The translations under genes were made by a program, and so were the position numbers. This document shows, in pieces, positions 35,245 to 43,907 of a stretch of 64,000 bases of DNA; within the stretch, counting starts at the first letter, position 1, and each line of letters opens with the position of its first letter. The DNA lies in the NCBI RefSeq assembly GCF_001544795.2, contig NZ_FCOI02000021.1:1-64000 (forward strand). Reading direction: 5' to 3'. The notes under the pieces were generated by a model. The model made no database searches, had not been told where the DNA came from, and was given only the letters and a program-made list of their open reading frames with translations. Source of the stretch: Caballeronia temeraria. Its GTDB lineage: Bacteria; Pseudomonadota; Gammaproteobacteria; Burkholderiales; Burkholderiaceae.

Positions 35245-35955
35245 GTGTGCACCAGCTACGAGTCTAATCCGAAAGATGCGTTCGACGTCTTCAGTCTGTT
35301 CCCGGTGCCGAATTTCGACTACAAGCCGGAGATTTACAAGGACTATGCCGCGCCGATCTTCCGCCGCATCGACGGTGAGTATTTGACTGACGCTGCGACG
35401 TTCGGCATGGTGCCGCGCGAGTTCATCCCGCAGGGCGTGAAAGCCTTCGATACGATGAACGCGCGGTCCGAATCAGTCGGGCAGAAGACGAGTTTTCGCA
35501 CCGCGTGGAATAAGTTGCAACTCGCCCTGATCCCGTGCCGCCGGTTCTACGAGCCAGACTACGAGACGGGCAAGGCAGTGCGCTGGCGCATTGGGATGGC
35601 CGATGGCGCTCCGCTTGCTATAGCTGGGCTATGGCGTGCTTGGAAAGATCCCGCCGACGGCTCAGCGAGCCTGTCGATGACCATGTTGACGGTCAACGCC
35701 GGCGACCACCCGTTGATGAAGCGGTTCCATAGGCCGGGAGCGGAGAAGAGGTCGGTGGTCATCATCCCGCCAACCGAGTACGAGGACTGGCTGTCTTGCA
35801 AAAGCACGGACGAAGCGCGGTCCTTCCTGCAGCTTTACCCGGCCGACGAGATGCACGCCGAGCCGTTTCCTCTGCCGCCCAGAACCGCCAAACCGAAGGC
35901 AGCCGCTAACGTTGATCTGGCGCAAGCGTCCCTTCTTGCGGATGACGGTGGCTGA
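35245..35955 (+). CDS. SOS response-associated peptidase (SRAP, YedK/HMCES family)
   Basis: A 236-residue protein that protects abasic sites in single-stranded DNA by covalent attachment through its Cys2. The GTG start at 35245, behind GAGAGGG, places Cys directly after the initiator (MCTSYES), as the mechanism requires; longer starts would bury it. Other features are 'DTMNARSES' (Asn), 'CRRFYEPD' (Glu) and 'TVNAGDHPLMKRFHRP' (His region). It is divergent from Ku, so the locus gathers two DNA-damage functions. Confidence 0.9.
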   Translation: MCTSYESNPKDAFDVFSLFPVPNFDYKPEIYKDYAAPIFRRIDGEYLTDAATFGMVPREFIPQGVKAFDTMNARSESVGQKTSFRTAWNKLQLALIPCRRFYEPDYETGKAVRWRIGMADGAPLAIAGLWRAWKDPADGSASLSMTMLTVNAGDHPLMKRFHRPGAEKRSVVIIPPTEYEDWLSCKSTDEARSFLQLYPADEMHAEPFPLPPRTAKPKAAANVDLAQASLLADDGG

Positions 35956-35997
35956 TCGAGGGCGGAAGATGCCGGTATGAATAACAGGAGAAGGGCG

Positions 35998-36164
35998 ATG
36001 CCTACTTATCGAGCGGCATACGTTCCGCCGGAATTCGGTTCGAACGGCGTCGGCGTGCTGCTGACGCCACCTTGACGGACGACGAATTGATGGCCGTTGC
36101 TCGGCAGGTGGCCGCTGCCAATGGCGTAGAAGGCGAAATCGTCATAGGCAACTGGAGTGACTGA
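35998..36164 (+). pseudogene. Small conserved protein with probable frameshift
   Basis: From ATG 35998 (after AGGAGA) MPTYRAAYVPPEFGSNGVGV, then a stop in frame, while another frame continues 'ADATLTDDELMAVARQVAAA' to 'GEIVIGNWSD' at 36164. Together they resemble one small Burkholderia protein of about 55 residues. The total of 167 nt is one base short of whole codons. True decay or an assembly error near 36055. Confidence 0.45.
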
Positions 36165-36204
36165 TGCGACAGAGGCGTCGCATCATCGATTGCACGCGAA
36201 GAAC

Positions 36205-36690
36205 TTAGGCGGGCGTGCGTTTGACTGTGATCCGGTACTCTGCGCCGCGGTTGTCGGTCGCAATGGCCGTCGCGGCGTTGAGCGGGACCGTCGTGTCAAC
36301 GTGCTGCTGCCAGCCCGAATCCTCTAAATCAACGACGACGTGCGCCGTATTGTCGGAATTGAGCGCAACGACGTTAGCCACTAGCGTGAATTGGCGGTGT
36401 CCGTCGTTGCTCTGCTGGACTCTCCAGCGGCCGATCACATCCTTGGTAGCATAAGACGCTTCGAGAGCTTTGGCCTCGCTGTATTTTTCGACATTGACAG
36501 TCGCCAGAGGGGCGGTGGTCGCATCCTGCCACTTGGCGTTGGCGCAAATGACTGCTTGATGCGATGCAGTCTCGTCGAACGCGCCATTGTTCTCGCCGGC
36601 GCATTTCGCGCCCATGACCTGCTGAGCATGCGCGGTTCCGAGCGTCGCTAGAATCGCCAATGCTGATGCAAGCAGTTTTGCTTTGTTCAT
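36205..36690 (-). CDS. Secreted/periplasmic hypothetical protein
   Basis: A 161-residue protein with a clear signal peptide (MNKAKLLASALAILATLG, cleavage after AHA). The mature part is beta-rich with two Cys ('AKCAGENNGA', 'AVICANAKW') that may form a disulfide. The ATG at 36690 was chosen because the signal peptide begins there. Function unknown. Confidence 0.7.
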   Translation of the reverse strand: MNKAKLLASALAILATLGTAHAQQVMGAKCAGENNGAFDETASHQAVICANAKWQDATTAPLATVNVEKYSEAKALEASYATKDVIGRWRVQQSNDGHRQFTLVANVVALNSDNTAHVVVDLEDSGWQQHVDTTVPLNAATAIATDNRGAEYRITVKRTPA

Positions 36691-37013
36691 TTCGAATTGT
36701 TTCCCGTAAACGAGGTCCCGGCTCTGTGCGCGACCACTCGCGGATGTCGATGTCGAGGTCACACCAACCGACGCTGGCCGCTCGCAGCGTCGTTTGCTAG
36801 TCGAATTCCGGGTCAACGATGTAGCCGCCACCGCGGCCAGCAACCGCGATCGGGCGCGCGCGAAGCGAATACTTGAATGTCTGCCACGTAATCCTTCGAC
36901 GTAACAGAAGTCGCCCGACGTTGAATGCGTATCGGATGATCACGCTCATCTCAAAATGGGAACCGACGTGAAGCTCTGAAGCTCCTGCCCCGGTGACAGC
37001 CCCATTGCGTTTC

Positions 37014-37208
37014 TCAGGCCCGGCTGCCGAGCGCGCGCTCGATCTTACGATCGGTCTTGTACTGGCCGAGTGCGAAAACGGACCAGATAGCGGCGGGGAT
37101 CCAGCCAATCAGCGTGATCTGCAGCAGAAAACAGATGATCCCGGCGATCGGACGGCCGATCGTGAAAAACTGGAGCCACGGGATGATGATGGCGAGAAAG
37201 AGGCGCAT
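37014..37208 (-). CDS. YqaE/Pmp3-family membrane protein
   Basis: A 64-residue protein of two membrane helices, 'LFLAIIIPWLQFFTIGRPIA' and 'LLQITLIGWIPAAIWSVFAL', with a basic tail. Size and pattern fit the YqaE/Pmp3 proteolipids implicated in membrane potential and stress. AAGGAAG precedes the ATG at 37208. Confidence 0.75.
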   Translation of the reverse strand: MRLFLAIIIPWLQFFTIGRPIAGIICFLLQITLIGWIPAAIWSVFALGQYKTDRKIERALGSRA

Positions 37209-37312
37209 ATGTGCTTCCTTGATGGTTCGATGAGACCGGTATAACGGCCTGCTTAAACGGTTCCTTAACATGCGGGAGACTTCTGGCCTCCCGCCTCTAT
37301 GCGATACCGCGA

Positions 37313-38134
37313 TCAGTTGACGACCAGAGCGCCGCCGTTGCCGAGACCGCCCTTGACGTTCTGCGCGCGGTACTGGCGAACTGCGCCAACGAGGTTGTTG
37401 AGGGAGTCGGTGAAAGCCGCGACGACGACCTTGCCCTGTGCCGTGCGTGCGTAGGCGCCGCCGCCCGCCGCACCAGCGCCGCCGAAGCCGCCTGCGAACA
37501 CGCCGGAGAGCATGCCGAAGTCGACGTTGCGCGCCGAACCTTCTGCGGCCGCCAATTGGACGCTGGAGCGGTTGTCGACGAGCGTCAGCATGGTCGACGC
37601 TTCCTGCGCCTTCATCGTGCCAGCGGCACCGGCGAGCACACCGCCAACCACGGGCACAAATGCGAGGAGCCCTGCTGCGCCGCCGCCCGCGTCGCGATTG
37701 CTGAACGTCACGCTCGGGCTGATCGTGTAGTCGGCCGCGACCATCTGGCCTTTGTGCATCTTGGAGGTCTTGCGCAGTTCGCCCGATGCGTTCAGGGCGC
37801 GTTCACCCATCGCGGTGCCAAGCGCGCGGCCGCGATCGACGATCACGAAGCAGTTGCTTTGCTGGACGAGCAGTTTCAGCACAGGCACCGTCGAGCCGAG
37901 CTGATATTGACCAGTGAGAAGGCCGTACCACGGCGCTTCCGTATCCTCGACGATGGCCACGGTGCCGAGCGGCGCCGGGCAGTGCTGCAGGCCTGCATTG
38001 GCGTTCTGCGACGCTTCGCCGGCGGCGGAACCGGTCGCCGCCGTCTTGGCGGATTGCGCGCCCGGCTGCATCTGTGAGCATGCGGACAGCGCGAAAACGG
38101 ACAGGGCGGCGATGCCGATCATTTTGAGCTTCAT
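37313..38134 (-). CDS. CsgG-family lipoprotein
   Basis: A 273-residue lipoprotein with lipobox 'LSAC' after a short signal. 'PLGTVAIVEDTEAPWYGLLT', 'CFVIVDRGRALGTAMGERAL' and 'VAADYTISPSVTFS' match the CsgG/HfaB-like fold that forms outer-membrane pores for curli or holdfast export. A Gly-rich stretch follows. There are no csgA/B/E/F genes in this window, so it is an orphan whose substrate is unknown. Confidence 0.75.
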   Translation of the reverse strand: MKLKMIGIAALSVFALSACSQMQPGAQSAKTAATGSAAGEASQNANAGLQHCPAPLGTVAIVEDTEAPWYGLLTGQYQLGSTVPVLKLLVQQSNCFVIVDRGRALGTAMGERALNASGELRKTSKMHKGQMVAADYTISPSVTFSNRDAGGGAAGLLAFVPVVGGVLAGAAGTMKAQEASTMLTLVDNRSSVQLAAAEGSARNVDFGMLSGVFAGGFGGAGAAGGGAYARTAQGKVVVAAFTDSLNNLVGAVRQYRAQNVKGGLGNGGALVVN

Positions 38135-38269
38135 GGTTCCTCGTTGTAGTCGTGAATTCTTGATTTATGGCGCAACGGCCGATTGAGCCAGCAGCGGTTG
38201 CGCGGTCACCGCGCAGACGCTTTCATGAGCGAAAACAAGGCTACCGGCCGTGGGCGCGTCTTGGATTTG

Positions 38270-38297
38270 GAAAGACGCGTGTTTTTGCGCGTCTTTC
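38270..38297 (-). terminator. Hairpin downstream of the 60-residue gene
   Basis: A ten-bp perfect stem (GAAAGACGCG with its complement) and an eight-nt loop, 16 bp beyond the stop of the leftward gene at 38313. Confidence 0.6.
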
Positions 38298-38312
38298 ATG
38301 TTTCTGAGGTGT

Positions 38313-38495
38313 CTAACGCCAGCGGCGCTCGAGCGGGGTTACTCGCCACCACACGCCGTCAAGGCTCGATGCTTGCGCGCGAACGCGACGCATCGCCCCG
38401 CGCTTCACCATCAGCCCGCCGTCCTTGACGAACCCCATGCCTTTCAATGCCTCAGTGGTGTATCGCCTTCTCAGCGTCGCGTAGATGCGAGTCAT
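38313..38495 (-). CDS. Small basic hypothetical protein
   Basis: A 60-residue Arg-rich protein (MTRIYATLRRRYTTEALKGM...). Its ATG overlaps the TGA of the upstream membrane-protein gene (ATGA), so it is translationally coupled. No family recognised. Confidence 0.5.
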   Translation of the reverse strand: MTRIYATLRRRYTTEALKGMGFVKDGGLMVKRGAMRRVRAQASSLDGVWWRVTPLERRWR

Positions 38496-39433
38496 GACGA
38501 CTTGCCGTCCGGAGAAGCCGCCACCTTCGGCGGGCAGTCGAAGCCGGTTCGGTCCCCTCGGATTACTTCGACATCTGCGCGGTTCGCCCGCACGAGAACG
38601 TCGCGCGACCCGTTTGTTTCGTCGAAGAGCCGTATGTACGAGCTTCCGCCGACCCCATGCCACACGGCGCGGGCGTCGCGCGTACCCCACTTATCGGTGG
38701 TCGGAAGCTTGCAGAACTGCACCTTCACACCGCTCGCCGTTGCGATCGCAGCCAACTGCGTATGCTCAGCATCGGAAAAGATCACATCTTGGCCGGGCGC
38801 TGAGCGCACGCCGAGGTTCACCATCGACAAATTCAGGGGGGCGGGGCGGGTAGCGACGAGCGCGCCAAAAATGGCCACCGCCAAGAAGACCACCGTGAGA
38901 CGAATATCGCGCTGCTGCACTTTGGACGGAACGATCAGCACGATGATCGCGGTGATTGCGCCTACAGCAGCAAAGAACATAAGGGTCGCGTGCATGCGGG
39001 CGTCGGGGGACTGGTCCCTGACAAAAACGAGCAGATAGGCAAGGGGGAGCGCCACGAGAAACGACATAAAGACCATCGATCCGCTATCGACTGCGCGATG
39101 CAGCGAAGCCGCCGGCGGCTCCCCGCGCCGCTTGAGGCGGAAGTTGTTGGCGACAACCAGAAGCTTGAGCGCCCACAACGTCGAGAAGGCCCCGAAGCCG
39201 ACGCCGATCAATGCTATGCAGGTGAATGAGAACGCGGCGGACGCCAAGAAGAACGCATCGCCCAGCGACAACCCCTCGGGCACGATGCTTTCGAAGTAGC
39301 AGTAGGCGACCAGTATCAGACCGCCGAGGAGGAGGACCGCTTTCCACGCGGTCGAGAAGGATGCTTGAATGACGTCGATGAGCGACTTGATCACTTTGAT
39401 CGCGTCGACGGGCTCTTTCTTGTTGGGTTCCAT
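38492..39433 (-). CDS. Membrane protein of unknown function
   Basis: A 313-residue protein with about six hydrophobic segments in the first 215 residues and a soluble C-terminal domain ('VIFSDAEHTQLAAIATASGV' to the end) probably exposed on one side of the membrane. No family recognised. It forms an overlapping pair with the small basic gene downstream. Confidence 0.65.
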   Translation of the reverse strand: MEPNKKEPVDAIKVIKSLIDVIQASFSTAWKAVLLLGGLILVAYCYFESIVPEGLSLGDAFFLASAAFSFTCIALIGVGFGAFSTLWALKLLVVANNFRLKRRGEPPAASLHRAVDSGSMVFMSFLVALPLAYLLVFVRDQSPDARMHATLMFFAAVGAITAIIVLIVPSKVQQRDIRLTVVFLAVAIFGALVATRPAPLNLSMVNLGVRSAPGQDVIFSDAEHTQLAAIATASGVKVQFCKLPTTDKWGTRDARAVWHGVGGSSYIRLFDETNGSRDVLVRANRADVEVIRGDRTGFDCPPKVAASPDGKSS

Positions 39434-39528
39434 GGGACCTCGCTTAGGTGACGATAGCGACGCGAGTTCGTCCGCGTCACAAACCAGCCTATCGACACCA
39501 CCGCGAAGTCAAGGAACTTGCCGCCGCT

Positions 39529-40038
39529 TCACACCTGCGAGAAGAGCGGGGAACGTTCGGCTGCTTGAACCGCTTGAATGCGCGTTTCGGAAGGGAATAG
39601 CGCCGCGCGGATTCCGATTTCGTCCGGCTTCGCCTTCGACTGAAAGCGGACTGTCCGAATACCCGCGCTTGCGAGATATGCGTCGCGCACGGCGTCACGC
39701 GCGGCGTCGTGCGTCCTATCATCAAGCTCGACGACAGCAACGAGGGCGAGCTGTCTATCGTAGACCGCGTAGTCCACCCGCTTCTGCGAGATCCGTCGAA
39801 AGTCGATGGTGCGCTGCTTTCCGCTCGAGATCGGCTGGATGATCGCTGACATCGCGACTTGCGGAAAGATCAACGCCTCGGGAAGCGCGCGGCGAAGCCG
39901 CTCGAAGAACTCCCTCTCGTTGGCGGTCAGCAGAGGAATCGCCCTATATCGCGGCTTCGCGGCTACCTTTCTGGCAATGACCGCTACGATGCCCACCAGT
40001 AGGGCGATGACTACGACTGGCGCAATGTGGCTTTGCAT
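39529..40038 (-). CDS. Membrane-anchored DUF2726 (restriction-endonuclease-like) protein
   Basis: A 169-residue protein with an N-terminal membrane helix ('VVVIALLVGIVAVIA') and a DUF2726 domain: 'LLTANEREFFERLRRALPEA', 'FRRISQKRVDYAVYD', 'LVAVVELDDRTHD' and 'AYLASAGIRTVRF'. The D...ELDD arrangement resembles a PD-(D/E)xK nuclease-like core. The DNA-related role is inferred from the fold family only. Confidence 0.75.
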   Translation of the reverse strand: MQSHIAPVVVIALLVGIVAVIARKVAAKPRYRAIPLLTANEREFFERLRRALPEALIFPQVAMSAIIQPISSGKQRTIDFRRISQKRVDYAVYDRQLALVAVVELDDRTHDAARDAVRDAYLASAGIRTVRFQSKAKPDEIGIRAALFPSETRIQAVQAAERSPLFSQV

Positions 40039-40105
40039 GTTCCCTCGGTGCGGTTATAGGTTGAGCACTGCAAGCAGAGGCTGAACGCTTGTTCGGGCCT
40101 CGCTG

Positions 40106-40193
40106 AAAGCCGTGCATTTTTGAGGCGTTACTTTGGAACGGCTGTCGGATGACCACCGCGACGGTTCACGGGTCGAGCTTTCGTTGCTCGCGC
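40106..40193. repeat. Dispersed intergenic repeat, copy 1
   Basis: About 85 bp resembling 40685-40775, with shared words AAGCCGTGCATTT, GAACGGCTG, ACCACCGC/ACACCGCC and GTTCAC and an aligned TTCGTTG. Both copies lie beyond the 3' ends of leftward genes. Confidence 0.45.
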
Positions 40194-40203
40194 ATTGGTA
40201 CCC

Positions 40204-40605
40204 TCACCGCTCCCGCCGAAACTCTTTAGGGTCGTAAACCGCCTTCTGCCACGCTGTGAGGTGCCTTCGTCGGCGGCTTCCGCGAATACTGCGGATTAAC
40301 GCCAAGACAAAAAGGACGCAGAACAGTCCCAACAGTCGAGTTCTGTTTCGGTGAAACAGATCGACAGCGTGTGAGGCCGCAAGGTCCAAATGGAGGCTTC
40401 GTTGGGCCGCCCACGAAAAAACGAGGTACAACCCACCTAACACGAGCAGCCACACCAAAGCGATTTTGGCGCGGGATGGGCTCCGGCCGGCGGAGTGCAA
40501 GTGCCTCAGATTTGGGTGGATATATCCGCTCCGCCCTAGCGAACTGCTGGCAGAGTTTCTTCGGCGCATTTCTTCCCGATACCAATCTCTGTCTTCAAGG
40601 CTCAT
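40204..40605 (-). CDS. Membrane protein of unknown function
   Basis: A 133-residue protein beginning MSLEDRDWYREEMRRR, a start often seen in proteobacterial anchored proteins, with two membrane helices ('IALVWLLVLGGLYLVFSWAA', 'LGLFCVLFVLALI') and a basic C-terminus. No catalytic domain seen. Confidence 0.55.
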   Translation of the reverse strand: MSLEDRDWYREEMRRRNSASSSLGRSGYIHPNLRHLHSAGRSPSRAKIALVWLLVLGGLYLVFSWAAQRSLHLDLAASHAVDLFHRNRTRLLGLFCVLFVLALIRSIRGSRRRRHLTAWQKAVYDPKEFRRER

Positions 40606-40684
40606 TTCTGGTTTCCGAGCTTGGGCGGTTTGTCATTGATCGCACGGCCCGGCCAAAGTGCGGACACCTCCCGGCGCCACGTTG

Positions 40685-40775
40685 CAAGCCGTGCATTTCG
40701 TGAAAGACGCTTATAGAACGGCTGGCGGACGAACACCGCCACTGTTCACCCTTTGAGTCTTCGTTGTGCTTGCAG
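40685..40775. repeat. Dispersed intergenic repeat, copy 2
   Basis: Counterpart of the repeat at 40106-40193. It overlaps the 3' end of the CAP lipoprotein gene. Confidence 0.45.
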
Positions 40776-41818
40776 CCTTGGTGGTGAACGACCAGCTGAG
40801 ATCAAGCGGACTGTTCTGCGTCCCATTCGCCCCAAATGTGGTCAGAACGCCGACGACATGCACCGTGTACGTGGTGCTTGCGTTGAGCGGCTTGAAAGGA
40901 ACGCACATCGCAGCGTTCGTGAGCTGCGTATCGTTGGCAGACGTCTGAAGCTGACACGGCACCGCATTCCCGCCGCTGTCGGTCACCGTATAGCTGACGG
41001 AATTGAGTTTCGACAACATGTTGCCCTGAATAGTGATGGGATAGCCGGTGTATGTCTGGTTGTACTGCGGCGCGGACGCGAACGGGCTCGGGATCTCGTT
41101 GACGTACCAATCCGTCGGAACGTCCGTCTCGTTCGGGTACGGATAAGCGATGACTTGCGTGCCGCTGAGGGCGGACGTCATGTTGCCGAAGTCGATGTTG
41201 AACGCCCCCCACGTCGAGCTGGAGGCGCTGCCCACGCCCATACTGGCGAGGTTGTCGAGCATGATGACACGGTGATAGGGCGCGTCTAACAGGAGCCTGA
41301 CGGCCACCAGAGAGTCGGTGAATGCGCGCGCATCACCTGCAGACGTTACCTCGCCCCAAGCCGTGTAGCTGCCTTGTGCGTTGATGCGGACCCCGGGGGG
41401 TTGCACCGGTGAATCCCGGCTGACCAGCCGTCTCGTTGTGACTCAAAATCGAGTTGTCGGCAAGACAAGCAGCATGGTTTTGCGACGACGTCATTAGCCC
41501 CTTGTCGATCGAAAGCGCCGTCGTGTAACCGACGTTATGCCGCATGGCGTTAAGGTAAGCGATGCTGTCGGCGATGGGGTCTCCCGTGGCCGCAACGCTC
41601 TGCGCCGTGGACGCCGGTGGCAGGAAGCTCGCTTTCTGAGACGCGGCTGGCGTGCCGCTCTTTCTCCCCGTGTCGTTCGAGCCTCCTGTGCTGTTTGAGC
41701 TTTTCGCGCTGTTCGAGTCAGAAGAACCGCCCCCGCCGCATGCGGCGAGCACGGCGACGGTCAAAGCCGTCAAAGCGAAAAGGCGAATGGACGGCAATGC
41801 AGCAGACGACTGTTTCAA
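40711..41818 (-). pseudogene. CAP/SCP-like lipoprotein broken at a G6/C6 run
   Basis: Starting at TTG 41818 (after GAGG) the product has a lipobox ('AVLAACGGGG'), a Ser/Asn linker, then a CAP-type domain ('SIAYLNAMRHNVGYTTALSI', 'NHAACLADNSILSHNE'). At the six-G run 41395-41400 the frame is lost; the other frame continues 'VRINAQGSYTAWGEVTSAGD' and a C-terminal beta domain to 40711. One base too many explains it (1108 nt). Homopolymer slippage, phase variation or sequencing error are all possible. The role of such secreted CAP proteins here is unknown. Confidence 0.7.
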
Positions 41819-42142
41819 ACCAGACCTCGTTAAGTTCGTGGACGCCGTAGGGCGTTCCGATCGTTTTCTTAGCCACCGACTCCCTCGCTTGCGAGGGGCG
41901 ATGTAACGCCAGTGTTGAGGAAAAGGTGCCTTGTCAAGGCGCAGCCGCGCGCCTTGGCGGACCGGCAGCACTGCATCGTGAACAAAAAACCGAACCCTGC
42001 GCAGGCGAAAGCCACGGTTTTTCATCCGTCTTTTGCGCATCCCTGTCCCGGTTAGGTCAAGCATCAAACCACCTACTGCGTTCTACACATTGCCATCAGG
42101 TCGAGACTTGGCTAAACTAAGCTAATCAGTGGTGGAGGGTCC
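41819..42142. other. Intergenic region before the toxin-antitoxin pair
   Basis: No supported gene. It must contain the start signals of both the leftward CAP gene and the rightward antitoxin gene. 'TTGGCTAAACTAAGCTAAT' near 42110 has a small inverted repeat (TTAGCTTAG-like) that could be an antitoxin operator. Confidence 0.3.
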
Positions 42143-42376
42143 ATGCAGACCGTGAATATCCATGAAGCAAAGTCGCAGCTGTCGCGCCTCATCGAGGCAG
42201 CCGTTAACGGCGAAGAAGTCGTCATTGCCAAGGCCGGAACGCCCGTCGTTCGGCTCGTTTCCGTGGAGCAGAAGCCGAAACTTCGCCTCGGCTTGATGAA
42301 GGGAAAAATCAAGATCGCCGACGACTTCGACGCGCCGTTGGCGGACGAGGTCTTGGCGACGTTCGAGGGCCGGTAA
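42143..42376 (+). CDS. Phd/YefM-type antitoxin
   Basis: A 77-residue antitoxin. 'TVNIHEAKSQLSRLIEAAVN' and 'EEVVIAKAGTPVVRLV' are the DNA-binding Phd/YefM fold; the C-terminal part should wrap the toxin. Its TAA overlaps the ATG of the PIN toxin gene, a classic type II arrangement, and the complex is expected to repress its own promoter. Confidence 0.9.
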   Translation: MQTVNIHEAKSQLSRLIEAAVNGEEVVIAKAGTPVVRLVSVEQKPKLRLGLMKGKIKIADDFDAPLADEVLATFEGR

Positions 42377-42753
42377 TGCGCCTGTTGATCGACACACACG
42401 TTTTTTTGTGGGCGATGGGCGGCGATAAAAGGCTTTCCAAGCGTGCTGAAGCAACGATGCTTAGCGCCGACGTTGTGTTCGTCAGCGCCGCGAGCATTTG
42501 GGAGATATCTATCAAGGCGGCGCTCGGAAAGCTTGACGCCGATGTACCGGAGCTGGTCGCGCGGATGGAGGACGCGGGGTTTCGCGAACTACCAGTAACG
42601 GCGGCGCACGCTGCGACTGTTCGCGAGCTGCCAGACATTCACCGAGATCCCTTCGATCGGATGCTCGTGGCACAAGCCATCACGGAGCCGCTGCGCCTGC
42701 TCAGCGAAGACGACAACGTCGCAAAGTACACGGACCTCGTCATAAAGCTCTGA
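42376..42753 (+). CDS. PIN-domain ribonuclease toxin (VapC-like)
   Basis: A 125-residue PIN domain. The acidic metal-binding residues are visible in 'LLIDTHVFLWAM' (Asp), 'SAASIWEISIKAALGKL' (Glu) and 'HRDPFDRMLVAQA' (Asp pair), as in VapC toxins that cut tRNA or rRNA. It overlaps the antitoxin gene by one base. Together they probably help keep the replicon. Confidence 0.9.
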   Translation: MRLLIDTHVFLWAMGGDKRLSKRAEATMLSADVVFVSAASIWEISIKAALGKLDADVPELVARMEDAGFRELPVTAAHAATVRELPDIHRDPFDRMLVAQAITEPLRLLSEDDNVAKYTDLVIKL

Positions 42754-42787
42754 CTGTCAGCCAGTCATGAAACACGGAAAACGAACC

Positions 42788-42958
42788 ATGTCCAATTTGA
42801 CTCCAGCGCTTGCTCTGCGGGCAGCGATTAACGTTTTGCGCGATTCTGCGGAGTCACGCAGGATGCCCAACGGCGAGCCGCTAACCGAACCGATACCGTT
42901 GTGCAGCTTCATTTGGACGCGGCGGAATGCTCGAAGAATCTCTGTCGGACCTTCGTGA
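42788..42958 (+). CDS. Doubtful small gene, possibly frameshifted
   Basis: 56 residues (MSNLTPALALRAAINVLRDS...). The first 40 look coding; the end does not, so a frameshift near 42895 is possible. No family recognised. Confidence 0.3.
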   Translation: MSNLTPALALRAAINVLRDSAESRRMPNGEPLTEPIPLCSFIWTRRNARRISVGPS

Positions 42959-43001
42959 CCACGAATGAGGAAAACGACGCATCGAATCAGGAGATGAGAC
43001 G

Positions 43002-43220
43002 ATGGCTACTATCGAACTCCGAATCAACGATCGTGAACTTGAAGCCGAGCTTACCGCTGGATTAAGGGTAATCGTTCGTGAACGTGATGTGGCTGAGGTC
43101 GCTTATTCATTGACTGAAGCGTTCGCCGCGCTACTCCCGCAAGGTCGGGAGTATGTGCTCCGGTCGACGGTCGAAGATGCGATCAGGGCTCTGCTACGGA
43201 AGCACGCACTGCCCAATTAG
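43002..43220 (+). CDS. Small hypothetical protein
   Basis: A 72-residue protein (MATIELRINDRELEAELTAG...) behind AGGAGA. No recognised domain. First of a run of small genes transcribed rightwards. Confidence 0.55.
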   Translation: MATIELRINDRELEAELTAGLRVIVRERDVAEVAYSLTEAFAALLPQGREYVLRSTVEDAIRALLRKHALPN

Positions 43221-43234
43221 GAAACGGAGAAAAA

Positions 43235-43525
43235 ATGGACGCACTGTATGCCGCCGATGCGGCTTTGAGAGACGCCGCGCCTGCAGCCGTGCAACGCCAT
43301 CGGCAGGCCGGGACGCTGACTTGGGCGCTAATTCATAAAATCGAGTCGGAGGTTCTCAGTGAAGTTGCATCCACTGGCGAACACAGCGCGCGGATGCTCG
43401 GTATGTTGCGGGCCTCTCCCGCAATGGGCTATCCAAACGACGACCGGCCGGTTTCTTTTGAAGGCCACGACGTGGTGCCCACGGTCTTCGGCGCGATCTA
43501 CGCCGAATGGAATCGGATCAAGTGA
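43235..43525 (+). CDS. Small hypothetical protein
   Basis: A 96-residue helical protein (MDALYAADAALRDAAPAAVQ...) starting 14 bp after the previous gene behind GGAGA. Function unknown; likely co-transcribed with its neighbour. Confidence 0.55.
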   Translation: MDALYAADAALRDAAPAAVQRHRQAGTLTWALIHKIESEVLSEVASTGEHSARMLGMLRASPAMGYPNDDRPVSFEGHDVVPTVFGAIYAEWNRIK

Positions 43526-43643
43526 CAACGGGCGCATTGAACTGACCGACACGGTCTCACTATGAAATAGTTGGTGGGTGTCGCCGGCGCGCGCAGCGTC
43601 CACGGCCCGGCGGAACCCCGAGGCAGCGACAATAAGGATATAA

Positions 43644-43892
43644 ATGGACATAGCTTGGAACGATAGCCTGCTTCGTATATTCGGGCTGGCCGCTCTCGTC
43701 GGGATCCTTTCCGGCGCCCTGGGCCTTATCGGGCTTCTCGTTGGGCAGGCGATTAATCTGGGTGCCGTTGAGTTGCACTACGCAACGGTCGACGTTTCAA
43801 AAGCCGGTGGCATTGGCGGAGCGGTCGGCTTCGGCCTCGCCGTTGTGATCTTCGTATTCGCACTCAAGGCAGAGGCGAAGCAGGACGTTTGA
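43644..43892 (+). CDS. Small two-helix membrane protein
   Basis: An 82-residue protein with two hydrophobic segments ('GILSGALGLIGLLVGQAI', 'GGAVGFGLAVVIFVFAL'). It lies 15 bp before another small membrane protein gene; the two may form a complex. No family recognised. Confidence 0.6.
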   Translation: MDIAWNDSLLRIFGLAALVGILSGALGLIGLLVGQAINLGAVELHYATVDVSKAGGIGGAVGFGLAVVIFVFALKAEAKQDV

Positions 43893-43907
43893 TAGGAAGT
43901 TGGGGCC

